DNA of 64,000 bases from Falsiroseomonas sp. Its GTDB lineage: Bacteria; Pseudomonadota; Alphaproteobacteria; Acetobacterales; Acetobacteraceae. This document shows positions 52,620-60,780 of this stretch, one piece after another (the first letter of the stretch is position 1; every line of letters begins with the position of its first letter). Below the pieces are notes generated by a model. It ran no database searches. It worked only from the letters and a program-made list of their open reading frames with translations, and was not told where the DNA came from. The DNA lies in contig NZ_JAUYTS010000070.1 of assembly GCF_030695085.1 (NCBI RefSeq), positions 1 to 64,000 of the forward strand. The letters run 5' to 3'. Made by a program: the position numbers and the translations under genes.

Positions 52620-53600
52620 CTACCTGTGCGGGTCGGCGTTCAGCAAAAAATCCCGCACGTAGCGGCCGACGCCATCCTCCAGCGTCGTGGACGCCCGGTC
52701 GAATCCGGCCGCGCGCAGCTTCGCCATCGGGGCCTCGGTGAAATACTGGTATTTTCCGAGTAGGTCCGGCGGCATGTCGATGAATTCGATGCGGTCCGCC
52801 TCGCCAAGTCCCGCGAACATCGCCCGAATCAGGTCGACAAAACTGCGCGCCTGGCCGGAGCCGATGTTGAACAACCCGCTGACCCTGGGGTTGTCCAGCA
52901 GCCAGAGCATCGCCGCCACGCAGTCATCGACATGCACGAAGTCGCGCATCTGCGCGCCATCGGCGTAATCGGGGCGGTCGGACCGGAACAGCCGCGCCGG
53001 TTCACCGCGCCGCACCTCGTGGAATTTGTGGAACACCACGCTGGCCATGCGGCCCTTGTGGTACTCGTTCGGGCCATAGACGTTGAAGAAGCGCAGACCG
53101 GCCCATTGCGGCGGGGCGGGCAGGCCGCGCGCCAGCATCTCCGCCACCCTTCGGTCGAAGGCCAGCTTGGACCAGCCATACAGGTTCAGCGGCCGCAGCG
53201 CCGCCAGCGCCGCGGGGCTTTCATCATCGGCAAAGCCCAGCGCGCCATCGCCATAGGTGGCGGCGGAGGAGGCATAGATGAAAGGCAGGCCGCGCTGCGC
53301 GCATTCCGCCCACAGCGCCAGCGGCAGGGTCAGGTTGGTCGCCGCCACCAGGTCGCCATCGGTTGCCGTGGTCGCGCTGATCGCGCCCATATGCAGCACG
53401 GCGGAGACGCGGGGCTGGCTCGCCCAGAAATCCGGCAACTGGTCCGGGTGCAGGATACCGGCGATGCCGTGATGCGCCAGGTTGCGCCACTTCACGCCAT
53501 CCCGCAGCCGGTCCACCACCAGGACCTCCTCGCCCCGGTCACAGAGTGCGGCGACCAGGTTGGACCCGATGAAACCGGCGCCGCCGGTCACGACATACAT
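52620..53600 (-). CDS. hldD: ADP-L-glycero-D-manno-heptose-6-epimerase
   Basis: 326 residues. It epimerises ADP-D-glycero-D-manno-heptose for lipopolysaccharide inner core. Evidence: the N-terminal Rossmann GGAGFIGSN (6-14), the SDR catalytic YGWSK with upstream SSAATYG, FRSDRPDYADGAQMRDFVHVDD, and the HldD-specific IDMPPDLLGKYQYFTEA near the C-terminus. Start ATG 53600. A divergent ubiK gene starts 106 bases away. Confidence 0.93.
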   Translation of the reverse strand: MYVVTGGAGFIGSNLVAALCDRGEEVLVVDRLRDGVKWRNLAHHGIAGILHPDQLPDFWASQPRVSAVLHMGAISATTATDGDLVAATNLTLPLALWAECAQRGLPFIYASSAATYGDGALGFADDESPAALAALRPLNLYGWSKLAFDRRVAEMLARGLPAPPQWAGLRFFNVYGPNEYHKGRMASVVFHKFHEVRRGEPARLFRSDRPDYADGAQMRDFVHVDDCVAAMLWLLDNPRVSGLFNIGSGQARSFVDLIRAMFAGLGEADRIEFIDMPPDLLGKYQYFTEAPMAKLRAAGFDRASTTLEDGVGRYVRDFLLNADPHR

Positions 53601-53705
53601 CGGCGGTTGTCCCTTCGCGTCGCGGCCCCTATCTCGCCGCGGGCGGGGTATAGGCCGCGGAAACGCGGCCGGACAAGGCACGCAGTATTTTGGCAGGAGG
53701 TCGTG

Positions 53706-54089
53706 ATGACCAGCGAAACCGGACCCGGCGGCAGCGGATCCAGCAGCACCGGCAGCGGGGCAGGGGCCGGAATGGGCGGCGGCATGGGTGGCGGCGGCCC
53801 GAAGCGCGGCCTGTTCGATGACCTGGCCGGCATGGCCGGCGGTGCCTTCTCCGTCCTCGCCGGCGCCCGCGCCGAGGCCGAGGCGATGGGCCGCGCGCAG
53901 CTGGAGGCGATGGTGCAGCGCCTGGACCTGGTGCGGCGCGAGGATCTCGACGCCGCCCTCGAAGTGGCCCGCCGGGCGCGGGAACATGCGGAAGCGCTGG
54001 AATTGCGCGTCGCCGCCCTGGAAGCCAAGCACGCCAACGACCCCGTCAAGCCTTCGGCCGAGCCTGGCCTGGACGCGGATGCGGGCTGA
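53706..54089 (+). CDS. ubiK: Ubiquinone biosynthesis accessory factor UbiK family protein
   Basis: 127 residues. A Gly/Ser-rich disordered N-terminus (3-32) is followed by the UbiK/YqiC core: KRGLFDDLAGMAGGAFSVLAGARAEAEAMGRAQLEAMVQRLDLVRREDLDAALEVA (in segments), a helix plus C-terminal coiled coil. UbiK associates with UbiJ and membrane lipids to support ubiquinone synthesis; YqiC family proteins form trimeric coiled coils. CAGGAGG precedes ATG 53706 at 5-base spacing. The long Gly-rich start is an unusual extension of the family. Confidence 0.85.
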   Translation: MTSETGPGGSGSSSTGSGAGAGMGGGMGGGGPKRGLFDDLAGMAGGAFSVLAGARAEAEAMGRAQLEAMVQRLDLVRREDLDAALEVARRAREHAEALELRVAALEAKHANDPVKPSAEPGLDADAG

Positions 54090-54150
54090 GCCTGCGGCGC
54101 CGTCTTCGTTGCCGCGGCCAGTCCTTTGACCGCAGTCACGGAACCGGTGC

Positions 54151-54180
54151 TTGCGGCCGCGTTTTGCACCTGCGTAATCT
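54151..54180 (+). promoter_or_regulatory. Putative sigma-70 promoter upstream of the YbjN-like gene
   Basis: TTGCGG (54151-54156) and TAATCT (54175-54180) with an 18-base spacer, about 75 bases before the ATG at 54256. The 5' leader holds a short GCCCCC/GGGGG inverted pair (54209-54229) that could form a hairpin. Found by inspection. Confidence 0.5.
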
Positions 54181-54255
54181 AGTCCTTGTGGCGATTCGGG
54201 TGGACGCCCCCAACTAGCAGGGGGTCGCCCCCGGATGGGCGAAGGAGGTGCCGCG

Positions 54256-54762
54256 ATGTCCGCTTATGTCGGATACGAGGAACGCGACCGGTCCGCGAAC
54301 CCCCTCGATGTGCTGGAACAGATCGTGACAGCCAATGAATGGGTGTTCGACCGCCGGTCGGACAGCGAGATGGCGGCGGAAGCACCAGGCAAATGGTGCG
54401 ACTACGGCCTTTACTTCTCCTGGTCGCATGAGATCAGCGCCATGCACTTCTCCTGCACCTTCGACCTGAAGGTGCCGGCGGGGAAGCGCGAGAAGCTTTT
54501 CGAGCTTCTGGCCCTGGCCAATGAGAAGCTGTGGATCGGCCATTTCGGCCTGGATAGCGACGATGGCGTGCCGGTGTTCCGCCATGCGGTCCTGCTGCGC
54601 GGCGCCCCCGGCGCCTCCGCAGAGAGCCTGGAAGACATGGTGGATATCGCCATCACCGAATGCGAGCGCTTCTTCCCCGCTTTCCAGTTCGTCCTCTGGG
54701 GCGGCAAGCCGCCGGGTGAGGCGCTGCAGGCGGCCATGCTGGATTGTGTGGGCGAGGCGTAG
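54256..54762 (+). CDS. YbjN domain-containing protein
   Basis: 168 residues from ATG 54256, preceded by GAAGGAGG at 7-base spacing. This is a stronger start than ATG 54235, which lies before the ribosome binding site. The fold is YbjN-like (DUF2170-related, resembling type III secretion chaperones): NPLDVLEQIVTANEWVFDRR, AMHFSCTFDLKVPAGKREKLFELLALANEKLWIGHF (in segments), VPVFRHAVLLRG, and a helical C-terminus. YbjN is linked with stress and motility in E. coli. Its function here is unknown. proC follows 42 bases later. Confidence 0.85.
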   Translation: MSAYVGYEERDRSANPLDVLEQIVTANEWVFDRRSDSEMAAEAPGKWCDYGLYFSWSHEISAMHFSCTFDLKVPAGKREKLFELLALANEKLWIGHFGLDSDDGVPVFRHAVLLRGAPGASAESLEDMVDIAITECERFFPAFQFVLWGGKPPGEALQAAMLDCVGEA

Positions 54763-54804
54763 CGGCATCTTGCCAAGCCGGCGGGCGGCGGCAAGGCTGC
54801 CCGC

Positions 54805-55620
54805 ATGACCGATACCCTTCCCCCCCAGCTTCTCCCCCCGCTTTTGCTGATTGGCTGCGGCAAGATGGGCGGTGCCATGCTGGCCGGCTGGCGCGAACGC
54901 GGCCTCGGCCAGACCTTCGTGGTGGACCCCTTCGCATCCGGCCCGATCGAGGGCGCCACCCTGCTGCGCGACCCGGCCGAGATCCCGGCGGAATTCGCCC
55001 CTGCCGCCGTGATCCTGGCGACCAAGCCGCAGGAAGCGCCGGCGACGCTGCCCGCCTACGCCCGCTTCGCCGGCAGCGCCGTTTTCGTCTCCATCATGGC
55101 CGGCAAGACGGTGGCCTTCATGCAGGGGCTGCTGGGCCAGGGCGCCGCCGTGGTCCGCGCCATGCCCAACACCCCGGCCGCGGTGCGCCAGGGCTTCACG
55201 GTCGGCTTTGCCGGCCCCGGCGTCTCCGCCGGCCAGCAGGCCCTGGCCGATACGTTGCTCGCCGCGACCGGGGAGGTCGCCTGGGTGACGGAGGAAGCGC
55301 TGATCGACCCGGTCACCGCCGTCTCCGGCGGCGGCCCGGCCTATGTCTTCCTGCTGGCGGAATTGCTGGAGGCCGCGGCGGTGGAGCAGGGCATTCCGCC
55401 CGACCTCGCCCGCCGCATGGCGCGCGCCACCGTCGCCGGCTCCGGCAGCCTGCTGGCGGCGAGCACGGAGGATGCGGCGCAACTCCGCAAGAACGTCACC
55501 AGCCCCAAGGGCACCACGGAACGGGCGCTGGCCGTGCTGATGGCGCAGGACGCCTGGCCCGATGCCATCTCCCGCGCCATTGCCGCCGCCACCGCAAGGT
55601 CGCGGGAGCTGGCGGGCTGA
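54805..55620 (+). CDS. proC: Pyrroline-5-carboxylate reductase
   Basis: 271 residues. Last step of proline synthesis, reduction of P5C with NAD(P)H. Seen are LLLIGCGKMGGAMLAGW (NAD(P) loop), VILATKPQEAPATL, VVRAMPNTPAAVRQGFT, and the C-terminal domain with DPVTAVSGGGPAYVFLLAELLEAAA and NVTSPKGTTERALAVL. Start ATG 54805. Probably in one operon with YbjN and the TetR-like gene, which starts 52 bases after the stop. Confidence 0.95.
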   Translation: MTDTLPPQLLPPLLLIGCGKMGGAMLAGWRERGLGQTFVVDPFASGPIEGATLLRDPAEIPAEFAPAAVILATKPQEAPATLPAYARFAGSAVFVSIMAGKTVAFMQGLLGQGAAVVRAMPNTPAAVRQGFTVGFAGPGVSAGQQALADTLLAATGEVAWVTEEALIDPVTAVSGGGPAYVFLLAELLEAAAVEQGIPPDLARRMARATVAGSGSLLAASTEDAAQLRKNVTSPKGTTERALAVLMAQDAWPDAISRAIAAATARSRELAG

Positions 55621-55672
55621 ACTTCACGCTTTTCCCATTGGCGCGGCGCGGTTCCGCCCCCAACATCAGCGC

Positions 55673-56269
55673 ATGCAGACCTCCGACACCAAGCTGATCG
55701 ACGCCCTGTTCACCGTGATCGCCGATCATGGCTGGCGCGGGGTGACACCTGGCCGCCTCGCCGCCCTGTCCGGCGTGCCGGCCGGGGAGCTGGTGCGCCG
55801 CTTCCCGTCCCGCCTCGATCTACTACGCCTGCACGCCGACTGGGTGGCGGCCCAGGTGGCGGAGGGCACGGTGCCCGGCCAGGGCGGCACGCCGCGGGAC
55901 CGGGTGTTCGATGTGCTGATGCGCGGCGTGGATGCGCTGCTGCCGCACCGGGCCGGCATGCTGCGGCTGATGTCCGACATGCGGCGGGACGGCGTGCTGG
56001 CCGGTGCGCTGGCGCCCATCCTGCAACGCAGCATGGGCCGCATGCTGGATGCGGCGGAGCTCGATTCCAGCGGCTTGCAGGGCGGCCTGCGGGCCGCCGG
56101 CCTGGTCGGCGTGTGGCTGATGACGCTGCGCGCCTGGGAGAAGGATGATTCGGTGGATATGGGCACCACCATGGCGGCAGTCGACCGGGCGCTGGACCGC
56201 GCGGAGCAGACGGCGCGCAGCCTGCGGCTGGAGCCGGGCGACCTGGCCCCGCAGAACACCGCCGACTGA
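55673..56269 (+). CDS. TetR-family-like transcriptional regulator
   Basis: 198 residues. The N-terminal helix-turn-helix spans about residues 4-50 (TKLIDALFTVIADHGWRGVTPGRLAALSGVPAGELVRRFPSRLDLL in segments), as in TetR regulators. The C-terminal part is helical with an aromatic/charged pattern of the ligand-binding domain (LRAAGLVGVWLMTLRAWEKDD). No ligand is evident. It may serve the phasin and proC area. A Tat or membrane signal is absent. Confidence 0.85.
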   Translation: MQTSDTKLIDALFTVIADHGWRGVTPGRLAALSGVPAGELVRRFPSRLDLLRLHADWVAAQVAEGTVPGQGGTPRDRVFDVLMRGVDALLPHRAGMLRLMSDMRRDGVLAGALAPILQRSMGRMLDAAELDSSGLQGGLRAAGLVGVWLMTLRAWEKDDSVDMGTTMAAVDRALDRAEQTARSLRLEPGDLAPQNTAD

Positions 56270-56333
56270 GCTGTCTACGCCTGGCCGGGTTCCGCTGTGC
56301 GGGACGCTGTCCCGGGTTCGATGCAGGATTTTG

Positions 56334-56342
56334 TGCACTGCA
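56334..56342. promoter_or_regulatory. TGCACTGCA palindrome upstream of the phasin gene
   Basis: TTGTGCACTGCATCATT contains the palindrome TGCA-C-TGCA, about 90 bases before the phasin ATG. TGC/GCA inverted repeats of this kind resemble PhaR operators upstream of phasin genes in other alphaproteobacteria. This is a similarity seen by eye. Confidence 0.4.
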
Positions 56343-56430
56343 TCATTCTTCGGCTTCTATGGATTTCCGTGCTCCGCTATAGCGTGCCGCACTGTTTCCT
56401 ACCCCCCCCGCGTTCAAGGAGCCTGTTGCG

Positions 56431-56862
56431 ATGTCCGACCGCTTTGGCATGAAGCCCGACGAAATGATGCGGATGCTGTCCGAGTTCCGTATGCCCGCCA
56501 TGCCGGATATGGGCGGGCTGGCCGAAGCCCAGCGCCGCAACCTTGAGGCGCTGTCGAACGCCAACCGCGTGGCGCTGGAAGGCGCGCAGGCCGTGGCGCG
56601 GCGCCACATGGAGATCCTGCAGGCCTCGATGGCGGAAATGACGGACGCGATCCGCATGATGTCCGGCACCGAGAGCCCGCAGGCGCGCGCCGCCAAGCAG
56701 GCCGAGCTGCTGAAGTCGGCCTATGAGCGGGCCGTCGGCAACATGAAGGAGGTCGCGGACCTCATCCAGAATTCCAACTCCGAGGCGCTGGGCGTGCTGA
56801 ACAAGCGCTTCACGGAAGCCATGGACGAGGTGAAGACCCTGGTCGCCCAGCAGAAGGGCTGA
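56431..56862 (+). CDS. Phasin family protein
   Basis: 143 residues, nearly all helical. Features: an N-terminal FGMKPDEMMRMLSEFRMPAMPDMGGLAEAQRRNLEALSNANRVALEGAQAVARR pattern (seen in segments), then repeated amphipathic helices ending VKTLVAQQKG. Phasins coat polyhydroxyalkanoate granules. Start ATG 56431 follows AAGGAG at 8-base spacing. A hairpin of two GGCGCGCC halves follows the stop. No PHA synthase is visible in this window. Confidence 0.9.
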   Translation: MSDRFGMKPDEMMRMLSEFRMPAMPDMGGLAEAQRRNLEALSNANRVALEGAQAVARRHMEILQASMAEMTDAIRMMSGTESPQARAAKQAELLKSAYERAVGNMKEVADLIQNSNSEALGVLNKRFTEAMDEVKTLVAQQKG

Positions 56863-56869
56863 CTTTCCC

Positions 56870-56889
56870 GGCGCGCCGCAAGGCGCGCC
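56870..56889. terminator. GGCGCGCC hairpin after the phasin gene
   Basis: GGCGCGCC-GCAA-GGCGCGCC is a perfect 8-bp stem with a GCAA tetraloop, 7 bases after the phasin stop. No T-run follows. It may act as an mRNA-stabilising or terminator-like structure. Confidence 0.55.
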
Positions 56890-56896
56890 GCCTGGA

Positions 56897-56941
56897 GCGT
56901 TTCCGGTTGGGCGAAATCGCCTGACGACCCCGGAAATACGC
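56897..56941. repeat. Imperfect intergenic palindrome (dispersed repeat candidate)
   Basis: The outer arms GCGTTTCCGG (56897-56906) and CCGGAAATACGC (56930-56941) pair as a 7-bp stem (TTTCCGG with CCGGAAA) plus GCG/CGC across a 2-base bulge. An inner GGCGA-aat-CGCC forms a second stem. The 45-bp unit, between convergent phasin and histidine kinase genes, has the look of a small palindromic intergenic repeat of alphaproteobacteria. Confidence 0.45.
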
Positions 56942-56991
56942 CCGAACAAGCAGCTGGACCGGCCCGCAAGCCAAGGCGAACGGAGAGCGGT

Positions 56992-58380
56992 CTAGCGGGG
57001 CAGACGCACCCGCGCGCGCAGCCCGCCGAGCGGGCTGTCTTCCAGCACGATGTCGCCGCCATGCGCCCGGGCGATGTCGCGCGCGATCGCCAGCCCCAGG
57101 CCGGTGCCGCCGGCCGACAGCGTGGCAAAGGGCCGGAAGGCTTCCTCCCGCTGCGCTTCCGGAATGCCGGGCCCGTCATCATCCACCGTCACCTGCGCCC
57201 AGGCACCGGTCTCGCCGCGCGGAATCTCGGCCACCTGCACCGTGATGCGCTGGGCGTGCTTACGGGCATTGTCCAGCAGATTGCCCAGGCAGCGCCGCAG
57301 CGCATCCGGCCGCAGCGGCAATTCCAGCGCTGGCGGCGCCTCCACCACTACCTCGGCGCCATCCCGCCGCGCCTTCTGCGCCACATCGCGGACGATGGCG
57401 GCGAGGTCCGTCGGCTGGGTCTGTTCCTGGGCCTCGCCGCGGGCGAAGGCGAGGTAGGCGGCGACCATCCGTTCCATCTCCTCCACGTCTTCCGTCAGCG
57501 CCGCCACATCCTCCTCCGCCTCCTTCGGGTGCGGCAGCATGGCGAGTGCAAGGCGCATGCGGGTCAGCGGGGTACGCAGATCGTGGCTGATGCCGGCCAG
57601 CATGTCCGTGCGCTGGGCGACGAAGCGGCGAATGCGGTCCTGCATGCGGTTGAAGGCGCTGGCCGCCTGGCGCACCTCCGCCGCGCCTTCCGGCTTCATC
57701 TGCCCGATATCGCGGCCGAGCCCGAAGGCCTCCGCCGCACCGGCGAGGCGGCGGATGGCGCGGACCTGGTTCTTCATGAACAGCGCCGCGACGCCGAACA
57801 GCAGCAGGGAGGATCCGACCAGCCAGATGAAGAACAGGTATAGCGTGCCAGTGAACAGCCGCTTGCGCGGCGCCTCCACATGCAGCACGCCGTCGGGAAG
57901 CTGGATGCGGATGATCACGCTGCGGCGGTCGGATTGCCAATCGGCATCGAAGGGCCGTCGCACCCTTTCGCCCATCGCATGCGCCAGATCCCCCTCCAGC
58001 GGCAGCAGCGGCAGGAAGGCGGCACGGTCCGGCGTGGTGCCGAGGCTGGCCCCGGATTCGAAGGCCAGGGCGAGGTCCAGCCGCCAGGCGGCATCGCGGA
58101 ACAGCCAGGCGCGATCGGCCGGGTCCGGCATGCGCTGCATGATCTCGATCACCATCCCGATCTCGCCCGCCACGCCGCCGGCGAGGCGGCGGGAGATGAC
58201 GTCCAGGTGGTTGCCGTAGAACAACTGCAGCGCCACCCCCTGCAGGATCAGCAGCGGCAGCAGGATGATGAGCAGCGACCGGCCGAGCAGCCCGCGCGGC
58301 AGCAGGCCGCGCAGACCCTGGCTGACGGCGCGCACTGGCCGGGCCGGGGCGGCTGCCCGCAGGTCCGGCGCCGCGCTCAT
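56992..58380 (-). CDS. Membrane sensor histidine kinase of the PetP/PetR operon (EnvZ-like)
   Basis: 462 residues. Two membrane spans (about 34-55 and 180-202) enclose a periplasmic sensor of some 125 residues. HAMP domain 203-255, HisKA with His266 (LAGISHDLRTPLTRM), and HATPase with NLLDNARKHA, DDDGPGI and GGTGLGLAIARDIARAHGG. It overlaps the response regulator gene by 4 bases (ATGA), so the pair are cognate. The periplasmic sensor suggests response to envelope or solute conditions; the stimulus is unknown. An EnvZ-like group member. Confidence 0.93.
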   Translation of the reverse strand: MSAAPDLRAAAPARPVRAVSQGLRGLLPRGLLGRSLLIILLPLLILQGVALQLFYGNHLDVISRRLAGGVAGEIGMVIEIMQRMPDPADRAWLFRDAAWRLDLALAFESGASLGTTPDRAAFLPLLPLEGDLAHAMGERVRRPFDADWQSDRRSVIIRIQLPDGVLHVEAPRKRLFTGTLYLFFIWLVGSSLLLFGVAALFMKNQVRAIRRLAGAAEAFGLGRDIGQMKPEGAAEVRQAASAFNRMQDRIRRFVAQRTDMLAGISHDLRTPLTRMRLALAMLPHPKEAEEDVAALTEDVEEMERMVAAYLAFARGEAQEQTQPTDLAAIVRDVAQKARRDGAEVVVEAPPALELPLRPDALRRCLGNLLDNARKHAQRITVQVAEIPRGETGAWAQVTVDDDGPGIPEAQREEAFRPFATLSAGGTGLGLAIARDIARAHGGDIVLEDSPLGGLRARVRLPR

Positions 58381-59084
58381 GCGCCGGGCCGCAGGATGTA
58401 GCCGCGGTGGCGCACGGTCTGGATGAAGCGCGGCTCCCGCGGGTCCGGCTCGATCTTCCGGCGCAGCCTGGTCACCTGCACGTCGATGGCGCGCTCACCG
58501 GCCTCCGGCGTGCCGAGTGCCTCGGCGATGTCTTCCCGGCTCAGCACCTCATTCGGGCGGGCAGCGAGGGCGATGAGCAGGGATTGTTCGCCGCCGGTCA
58601 GCCGCACCACCCCTTCCGGTCCGCGCAGCTCCGCCCGCTGCGGATCGAACCACCGGCTGCCGAGCTGCACCGGCCCGCCCGACAGATCCGCGACGGGGGG
58701 CGGCGCGGCACGACGCAGGATGGTGCGGATGCGGAGCGCCAGTTCGCGCGGGTCGAAGGGCTTCGCCAGGTAGTCATCCACGCCGTGCTCGAAGCCGGTG
58801 ACGCGGTCATCCGGTGCGCCGCGGGCGGTCAGCATCAGGATGGGCACGGCTTGGCCCTCTCGCCGCAGGCTTTCCGTCAGTTCCAGGCCGCTTTCGCCCG
58901 GCATCATCACGTCCAGCACCATCAGGTCGAAGCTGACCGAGGTCAGCGCATGTCGGGCCGCGGCGGCATCCGCGGCGGCGGTGATGCGGAAACCCTGCTC
59001 GGTCAGGAAGCGCTGGAGCAGGGCGCGCAGGCGGGAATCGTCATCCACCACCAGCAGGTGCGGTGCATCCGCGGCGGCGCTCAT
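58377..59084 (-). CDS. petR: OmpR-family response regulator (PetR-like)
   Basis: 235 residues. The receiver has Asp13-15 (VVDDD), phosphorylation site Asp58 (VLDVMMPGESG) and Lys108 (DDYLAKPF). The C-terminal winged helix (about 140-232) has the OmpR-type GEQSLLIALAARPNEVLSRE and RRKIEPDPREPRFIQTVRHRGYIL. Order MarR-regulator-kinase with 4-base overlaps at both ends matches the petP-petR group of alphaproteobacteria, where petR controls a small set of respiratory or photosynthesis-related genes in Rhodobacter. Confidence 0.93.
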   Translation of the reverse strand: MSAAADAPHLLVVDDDSRLRALLQRFLTEQGFRITAAADAAAARHALTSVSFDLMVLDVMMPGESGLELTESLRREGQAVPILMLTARGAPDDRVTGFEHGVDDYLAKPFDPRELALRIRTILRRAAPPPVADLSGGPVQLGSRWFDPQRAELRGPEGVVRLTGGEQSLLIALAARPNEVLSREDIAEALGTPEAGERAIDVQVTRLRRKIEPDPREPRFIQTVRHRGYILRPGA

Positions 59085-59659
59085 CGCCCGGCCTCCGCCC
59101 CCGGCCCGGCTTCCAGCCGTTCCAGCGCGCTGCGGGCATCGGGGCCCATCAGGCCGCGCATGACGCGCCGGAAGCCCTCCACCGCCTGCGGTCCGGCCTC
59201 GCGATAGGCGCGCATCACCGTGTCCCGCTGCCGTTCGAACAGGCTGCGTTCCAGCGCGGCGCCCTTCTCCGTCAGGCTCAGCAGGCGCTGGCGGCGGTCG
59301 TTGCGGCCGGGGCTTTGGGTCACGAAGCCATCCTCCACCAGCGGGGTCAGCACACGGCCCAGTGACTGCTTGGTGATGCCGAGGATGCCGAGCAGGTCAC
59401 CCACCGTAATGCCCGGCCGGCGGCCGACGAAATGCAGAACGCGGTGATGCGCCCGGCCCATATCCAGCCCGGCCAGGATGGCATCCGCCCCGGCGGTGAA
59501 GTCCCGGTAGCCGAAGAACAGCAGATCCTGCGCCAGGCGCAGCTCCTCCTCCCGCAGGAACAGCAGGTTGCGGCCGGCGGCGGAGGTCGCGCGATCATCC
59601 TCCCGCGCCGCGCCTGGGCGGGGCTTGGCGGGGTTGGAGCTGTCAGGTTCCAGCTTCAT
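59081..59659 (-). CDS. petP: MarR-family transcriptional regulator (PetP-like)
   Basis: 192 residues. The winged-helix region reads LLFFGYRDFTAGADAILAGLDMGRAHHRVLHFVGRRPGITVGDLLGILGITKQSLGRVL, matching PetP proteins of Rhodobacter and relatives in order and wording (quoted here only as a motif description: GRAHHRVLHFVGR, GITKQSLGRVLTPLV). The N-terminal 35 residues are polar and disordered. It overlaps petR by 4 bases, making a MarR - regulator - kinase operon. PetP is known to be required with petR in Rhodobacter; its ligand is unknown. Confidence 0.9.
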   Translation of the reverse strand: MKLEPDSSNPAKPRPGAAREDDRATSAAGRNLLFLREEELRLAQDLLFFGYRDFTAGADAILAGLDMGRAHHRVLHFVGRRPGITVGDLLGILGITKQSLGRVLTPLVEDGFVTQSPGRNDRRQRLLSLTEKGAALERSLFERQRDTVMRAYREAGPQAVEGFRRVMRGLMGPDARSALERLEAGPGAEAGR

Positions 59660-59828
59660 GGCCGATTTGCGTTCCCCTGGGTCATCGCGCTGCGCGCCCG
59701 GCCTCGATATAGGGCACGGGCGCGCCCACGAGTAGCAACCCGCATCATTCAACTGCGGAACCCGGAGATTCGAGCGACATGCCAGGCCTGCCCCTTTTCG
59801 GCACCACATTCCGGCAGCAGGCCGCCTG

Positions 59829-60353
59829 ATGCCGCTGGAACTTCGCACGGCGCGGGTTGGCGATGTGGCGCGGATTAGCCAGCTCCATGCCGATCTCTGG
59901 CGCGTCTCCCACGCCGGCGTCTTCGACGCGGATTTCATCGAGGACCCGCTGGAGGAGGCGATGGTGACGCATTGGCAGGCGCTGCTGCGCGGCCGCAAGC
60001 GTCCGGGCCAGGTGGTCGTTGCCCTCACCGGGCATCAGCTTGAGGGTTTCATCAGCGCCAGCCTGCAAGGGACCATGGCGCAGATCGACCATCTGGAGGT
60101 GCGCGAGAAAATGCGCGGCCGCGGCATCGGCCGGTCGCTGCTCGGCCTGATGGCACAGCGCCTGCGGAATGAGGGCGCGCGCGCCGCGACGCTGGCGGTG
60201 CCCGCCGGGATGGCGGATCTGCCCCGGCTGGCCAAGCGGTTTGGCGGCGTGCTCGGCCCGGTGGTGACGCGGGAAAGGCTGGGCCACCCGATGCCGGAAC
60301 GCAGCATCAACTGGGCCGACATCACGCGACTGATCGGCGCCTGCGCCAGTTGA
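59829..60353 (+). CDS. GNAT-family N-acetyltransferase
   Basis: 174 residues. The GNAT fold is shown by the first strand-helix RTARVGDVARISQLHADLWR, then IDHLEVREKMRGRGIGRSLLGLMAQ, the acetyl-CoA-binding Arg/Gln-x-x-Gly-x-Gly/Ala loop (RGRGIGRS), and a final helical strand. The acceptor is not known. Start ATG 59829; no strong Shine-Dalgarno precedes it. Divergent from the petPR operon with a 169-base spacer. Confidence 0.88.
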   Translation: MPLELRTARVGDVARISQLHADLWRVSHAGVFDADFIEDPLEEAMVTHWQALLRGRKRPGQVVVALTGHQLEGFISASLQGTMAQIDHLEVREKMRGRGIGRSLLGLMAQRLRNEGARAATLAVPAGMADLPRLAKRFGGVLGPVVTRERLGHPMPERSINWADITRLIGACAS

Positions 60354-60426
60354 AACGAAAATGTCATTGGCTGGCGGCGGCCGGTGGAATTAGCCTGCGC
60401 GAAGGGAACAAAAAGGGAATACGCAG

Positions 60427-60780
60427 ATGACCGCCAAGGATGTTGCGGAAGCCTTTGCCGCGCTGTGCAAGGCCGACAAGCATGAGGAAGCCGGCGACCG
60501 CTATTGGGCGGAGGATGTGGTGAGCCTGGAGGCCATGGACGGCCCGATGTCCGAGCTGCGCGGCCGGGCGGCGCTGAAGGGGAAGGGCGAGTGGTGGTAC
60601 GCCAACCACGAAATCCACTCCGCCACCACCGAGGGCCCCTTCGTGCATGGCGACCAGTTCGCGCTGCGATTCGAGATGGATGTGACGGCGAAGGAAAGCG
60701 GACAGCGGATGAAGATGGCGGAGATCGGCCTCTACACCGTGCGCGACGGCAAGGTGGTGGAGGAGCGCTTCTTCTACTGA
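60427..60780 (+). CDS. SnoaL-like / NTF2-fold protein
   Basis: 117 residues. A cone-shaped NTF2-like fold is suggested by AFAALCKADKHEEAGDRYWAEDVVSLEAMDGPMSELRG followed by strands FVHGDQFALRFEMDV, KMAEIGLYTVRDGKVVEERF (in segments). These proteins range from enzymes to binding proteins. No active-site set can be named. Start ATG 60427. The stop overlaps the end of the membrane paralogue gene by 7 bases on the other strand. Confidence 0.8.
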   Translation: MTAKDVAEAFAALCKADKHEEAGDRYWAEDVVSLEAMDGPMSELRGRAALKGKGEWWYANHEIHSATTEGPFVHGDQFALRFEMDVTAKESGQRMKMAEIGLYTVRDGKVVEERFFY

